Below are positions 13,622 through 15,141 of a stretch of DNA of 15,141 nucleotides, piece after piece (positions within the stretch are counted from its first letter, which is position 1; each line of letters starts with the position of its first letter). A program made the position numbers and the translations under genes. This DNA is from GCA-2737595 sp037138535 (GTDB lineage: Bacteria > Actinomycetota > Actinomycetes > Nanopelagicales > Nanopelagicaceae). The notes under the pieces were generated by a model that had not been told where the DNA came from, did no database searches, and saw only the letters and a list, made by a program, of their open reading frames with translations. Location of the stretch: NCBI GenBank assembly GCA_037138535.1, contig JBAXIG010000041.1, positions 1-15,141 of the forward strand, in the 5' to 3' direction.

Positions 13622-14359
13622 ATGGCACCTATCGGGATTATTGCTGGCACCGGCTTCTACTCGCTCCCCGCACTTCAGGGTTGCACTGCTCGTAGAGTGA
13701 GTACGCCCTATGGTGATGCACTTCTGACGAGTGGGAGTTGGAACGGTGTTGCGATTGAATTCGTCACTCGCCACGGTGCTGATCATTCCATCCCCCCGAG
13801 CAAGGTGAATTACCGAGCGAATATTTCTGCTCTGAAGGAACTCGGAGTTGAAAAAGTCATTGCAGTAAACGTAGTGGGTGGGGTTGATCCGACGCTCGTC
13901 GCCGGAGACCTCTCACTGGTTGATGACTTCATCGATTTCACCTCAGGGCGCGAGAGTACTTTCTTTGATGGCGTTCAACTCGGTGGCGTGCAACATGTTG
14001 ACGTGACCGATGCATACGACGTACAAATTCGAAGGGCGCTCAGTGAGGCAGCGGCGCACGCAGGCATCCCACTCCGGGAGCGCGGGGTTTATGCCGGATT
14101 TAATGGTCCACGTTTTGAAACTCCGGCAGAGATTCGGCTAGCAGCACTTGCGGGTGCCACCGTCGTAGGTATGACGGGATGCCCTGAAGTGACTCTCGCT
14201 AAAGAAGCTGGCCTGCGTTACGCCTCTATCGCGCTCATTGTGAATCCGGCGGCCGGAGTGAGTGATCAACCCATCACCATGGAAGAGATCAATGCATCGC
14301 TGGCCGCTGCCAGCCAGAAAGTCATCACCATTATTGATGGTGCGATTGGCGCCATCTGA
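13622..14359 (+). CDS. MTAP-family nucleoside phosphorylase, probably methylthioinosine type
   Basis: A 245-residue protein of the trimeric purine nucleoside phosphorylase/MTAP family. It has GIIAGTGFY at the N-terminus, the phosphate-binding TRHG.DHSIPPSKVNYRANI region, GPRFETPAEIR, and GMTGCPEVTLAKEAG containing the ribose-side residues. At the purine-recognition position it reads SIALIVN with N208, whereas adenine-specific MTAP has an Asp (Asp220 in human) and 6-oxopurine phosphorylases have Asn (Asn243 in human PNP). This suggests 5'-methylthioinosine or another 6-oxopurine nucleoside as substrate. The overlap with a deaminase-like gene supports that. Automatic annotation as MTAP (mtnP) would be the alternative. 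Confidence 0.85.
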   Translation: MAPIGIIAGTGFYSLPALQGCTARRVSTPYGDALLTSGSWNGVAIEFVTRHGADHSIPPSKVNYRANISALKELGVEKVIAVNVVGGVDPTLVAGDLSLVDDFIDFTSGRESTFFDGVQLGGVQHVDVTDAYDVQIRRALSEAAAHAGIPLRERGVYAGFNGPRFETPAEIRLAALAGATVVGMTGCPEVTLAKEAGLRYASIALIVNPAAGVSDQPITMEEINASLAAASQKVITIIDGAIGAI

Positions 14360-15141
14360 TGCGATCGGTACTCATCACGAATGCAAAGTACGTAGTAACT
14401 AGCAACTCGACTAATGAGATTCTAGAAAGTGCCACGATCCTCGTACGTGATGGTGTGATTTCTGAAATTAATCCCACTAGCGTGCACGAAGGCGTTGAAG
14501 TTTTTGATGCAAGTGGGCATTTGATTATGCCCGGGTTGATCAATTCGCATACTCACTTGGCGATGTCGCTTCTTCGCGGATGGGCCGAAGGCGTAGATCT
14601 TCAAGGATTCCTGGAACGCGTCTGGGCCGCTGAAGGCGCAATCATGGATCCCGAGACGTGTGCACTCGGTACCGAGCTAGCTGCCGGCGAAGCGCTCCTC
14701 GGCGGCACCACCACTGCACTAGATATGTACTTTCATCCCACGGCAACACATAGGGCAGCGGTACAGGTTGGTTTACGCCATATCGCTGGCCCGATCTTCC
14801 TCGATTTTGAAGGAATCGATGGATTGAAGTGGCCCGATCGAATTGCTCTGGCAAAGAATTGGCCGGCCTCAGCAGCCGAAATCGGTGGGCCACACATTCC
14901 GCTCTACTTCATGCCCCACAGCACATATACAGATTCGCCCGAACATCTTGCAGAGGTAGCCAAGCTCGGCAATGAAATGGGAGCCCGCGTACACCTCCAT
15001 GTCTCCGAAACATTGATGGAAAATGATGATGTACGAACGCGTTTTGGAAAAACGCCCACTGAAGTGCTCCGAGACACCAAGATTCTTGACCTTCCGACCG
15101 TGTTCGGTCACGGCGTTCACCTCAGTGATTCAGATATTGAA
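14359..15141 (+). CDS. Amidohydrolase, MTA/SAH deaminase-like (3' end outside window)
   Basis: The reading frame is open for 261 codons from the ATG at 14359, which shares one base with the upstream TGA (TGATG overlap), to the window edge; full relatives have about 430-450 residues. The metallo-dependent hydrolase signs are MPGLINSHTHLAMSLLRGWAEG with H64 and H66, MPHSTYT, HLHVSET with H214, and GHGVHLSDSD with a further histidine. PGLINSHTHLAMSLLRG matches the methylthioadenosine/S-adenosylhomocysteine deaminase group (mtaD), which releases ammonia from adenosine derivatives. The sequence after LLRG is more divergent than in classic members, so another aminohydrolase substrate such as a modified guanine or cytosine is possible. 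It is translationally coupled to the phosphorylase. Confidence 0.85.
   Translation, partial: MRSVLITNAKYVVTSNSTNEILESATILVRDGVISEINPTSVHEGVEVFDASGHLIMPGLINSHTHLAMSLLRGWAEGVDLQGFLERVWAAEGAIMDPETCALGTELAAGEALLGGTTTALDMYFHPTATHRAAVQVGLRHIAGPIFLDFEGIDGLKWPDRIALAKNWPASAAEIGGPHIPLYFMPHSTYTDSPEHLAEVAKLGNEMGARVHLHVSETLMENDDVRTRFGKTPTEVLRDTKILDLPTVFGHGVHLSDSDIE

Overview
The window is a chromosomal stretch of ordinary metabolic genes from a bacterium that looks like an actinobacterium of moderate GC content. The main evidence is gene order: sucC-sucD-DUF6350-purN-purH-DUF3017-mdh is an actinobacterial arrangement, and DUF6350 and DUF3017 proteins are typical of that phylum. Compact spacing, several apparently leaderless promoters and mid-range base composition by eye would suit a streamlined freshwater or marine planktonic lineage (for example Nanopelagicales or relatives). 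That placement is inference. No mobile element, CRISPR array, tRNA or rRNA is visible.

Layout. 1-978: the 3' end of sucC and all of sucD (succinyl-CoA synthetase). 989-2119: DUF6350 multi-span membrane protein. 2081-2437 (minus): a small membrane protein inserted against the flow of the cluster. 2485-4600: purN-purH, purine synthesis. 4601-4704: four tandem 27-bp hairpin units. 4718-4978: DUF3017 small membrane protein. 4949-7208: an operator-like palindrome, then mdh-icd. 7213-8259 (minus): a sugar-type ABC transporter ATPase with no permease nearby. 8383-10723: a CNNM/CBS membrane protein and trpS. 10693-11838 (minus): a D-Ala-D-Ala carboxypeptidase. 11976-13592: methylmalonyl-CoA mutase catalytic subunit lacking a B12 domain. 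13622-15141: a methylthioadenosine-family nucleoside phosphorylase overlapping a truncated amidohydrolase. There is no gene-free stretch longer than about 140 bases.

How they work together. sucCD, mdh and icd are TCA-cycle enzymes. Methylmalonyl-CoA mutase links propionyl-CoA or odd-chain carbon to succinyl-CoA, the substrate of SucCD. purN and purH carry out the third step and the last two steps of IMP synthesis. The final two genes probably form a purine salvage unit: residues in the phosphorylase point to 6-oxopurine nucleosides, and its neighbour resembles methylthioadenosine/adenosylhomocysteine deaminases, so methylthioadenosine may be deaminated before phosphorolysis.

The most notable non-coding features are a recurrent TAGGCT box exactly 6 nt before three start codons, suggesting leaderless mRNAs; the 27-bp hairpin array after purH; an 8-bp-arm palindrome over the mdh promoter; a palindrome enclosing the dacA -10 box; and overlapping divergent promoters between purN and the antisense membrane gene. 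I found no clearly novel multi-gene system. Most of the window is conventional housekeeping DNA.
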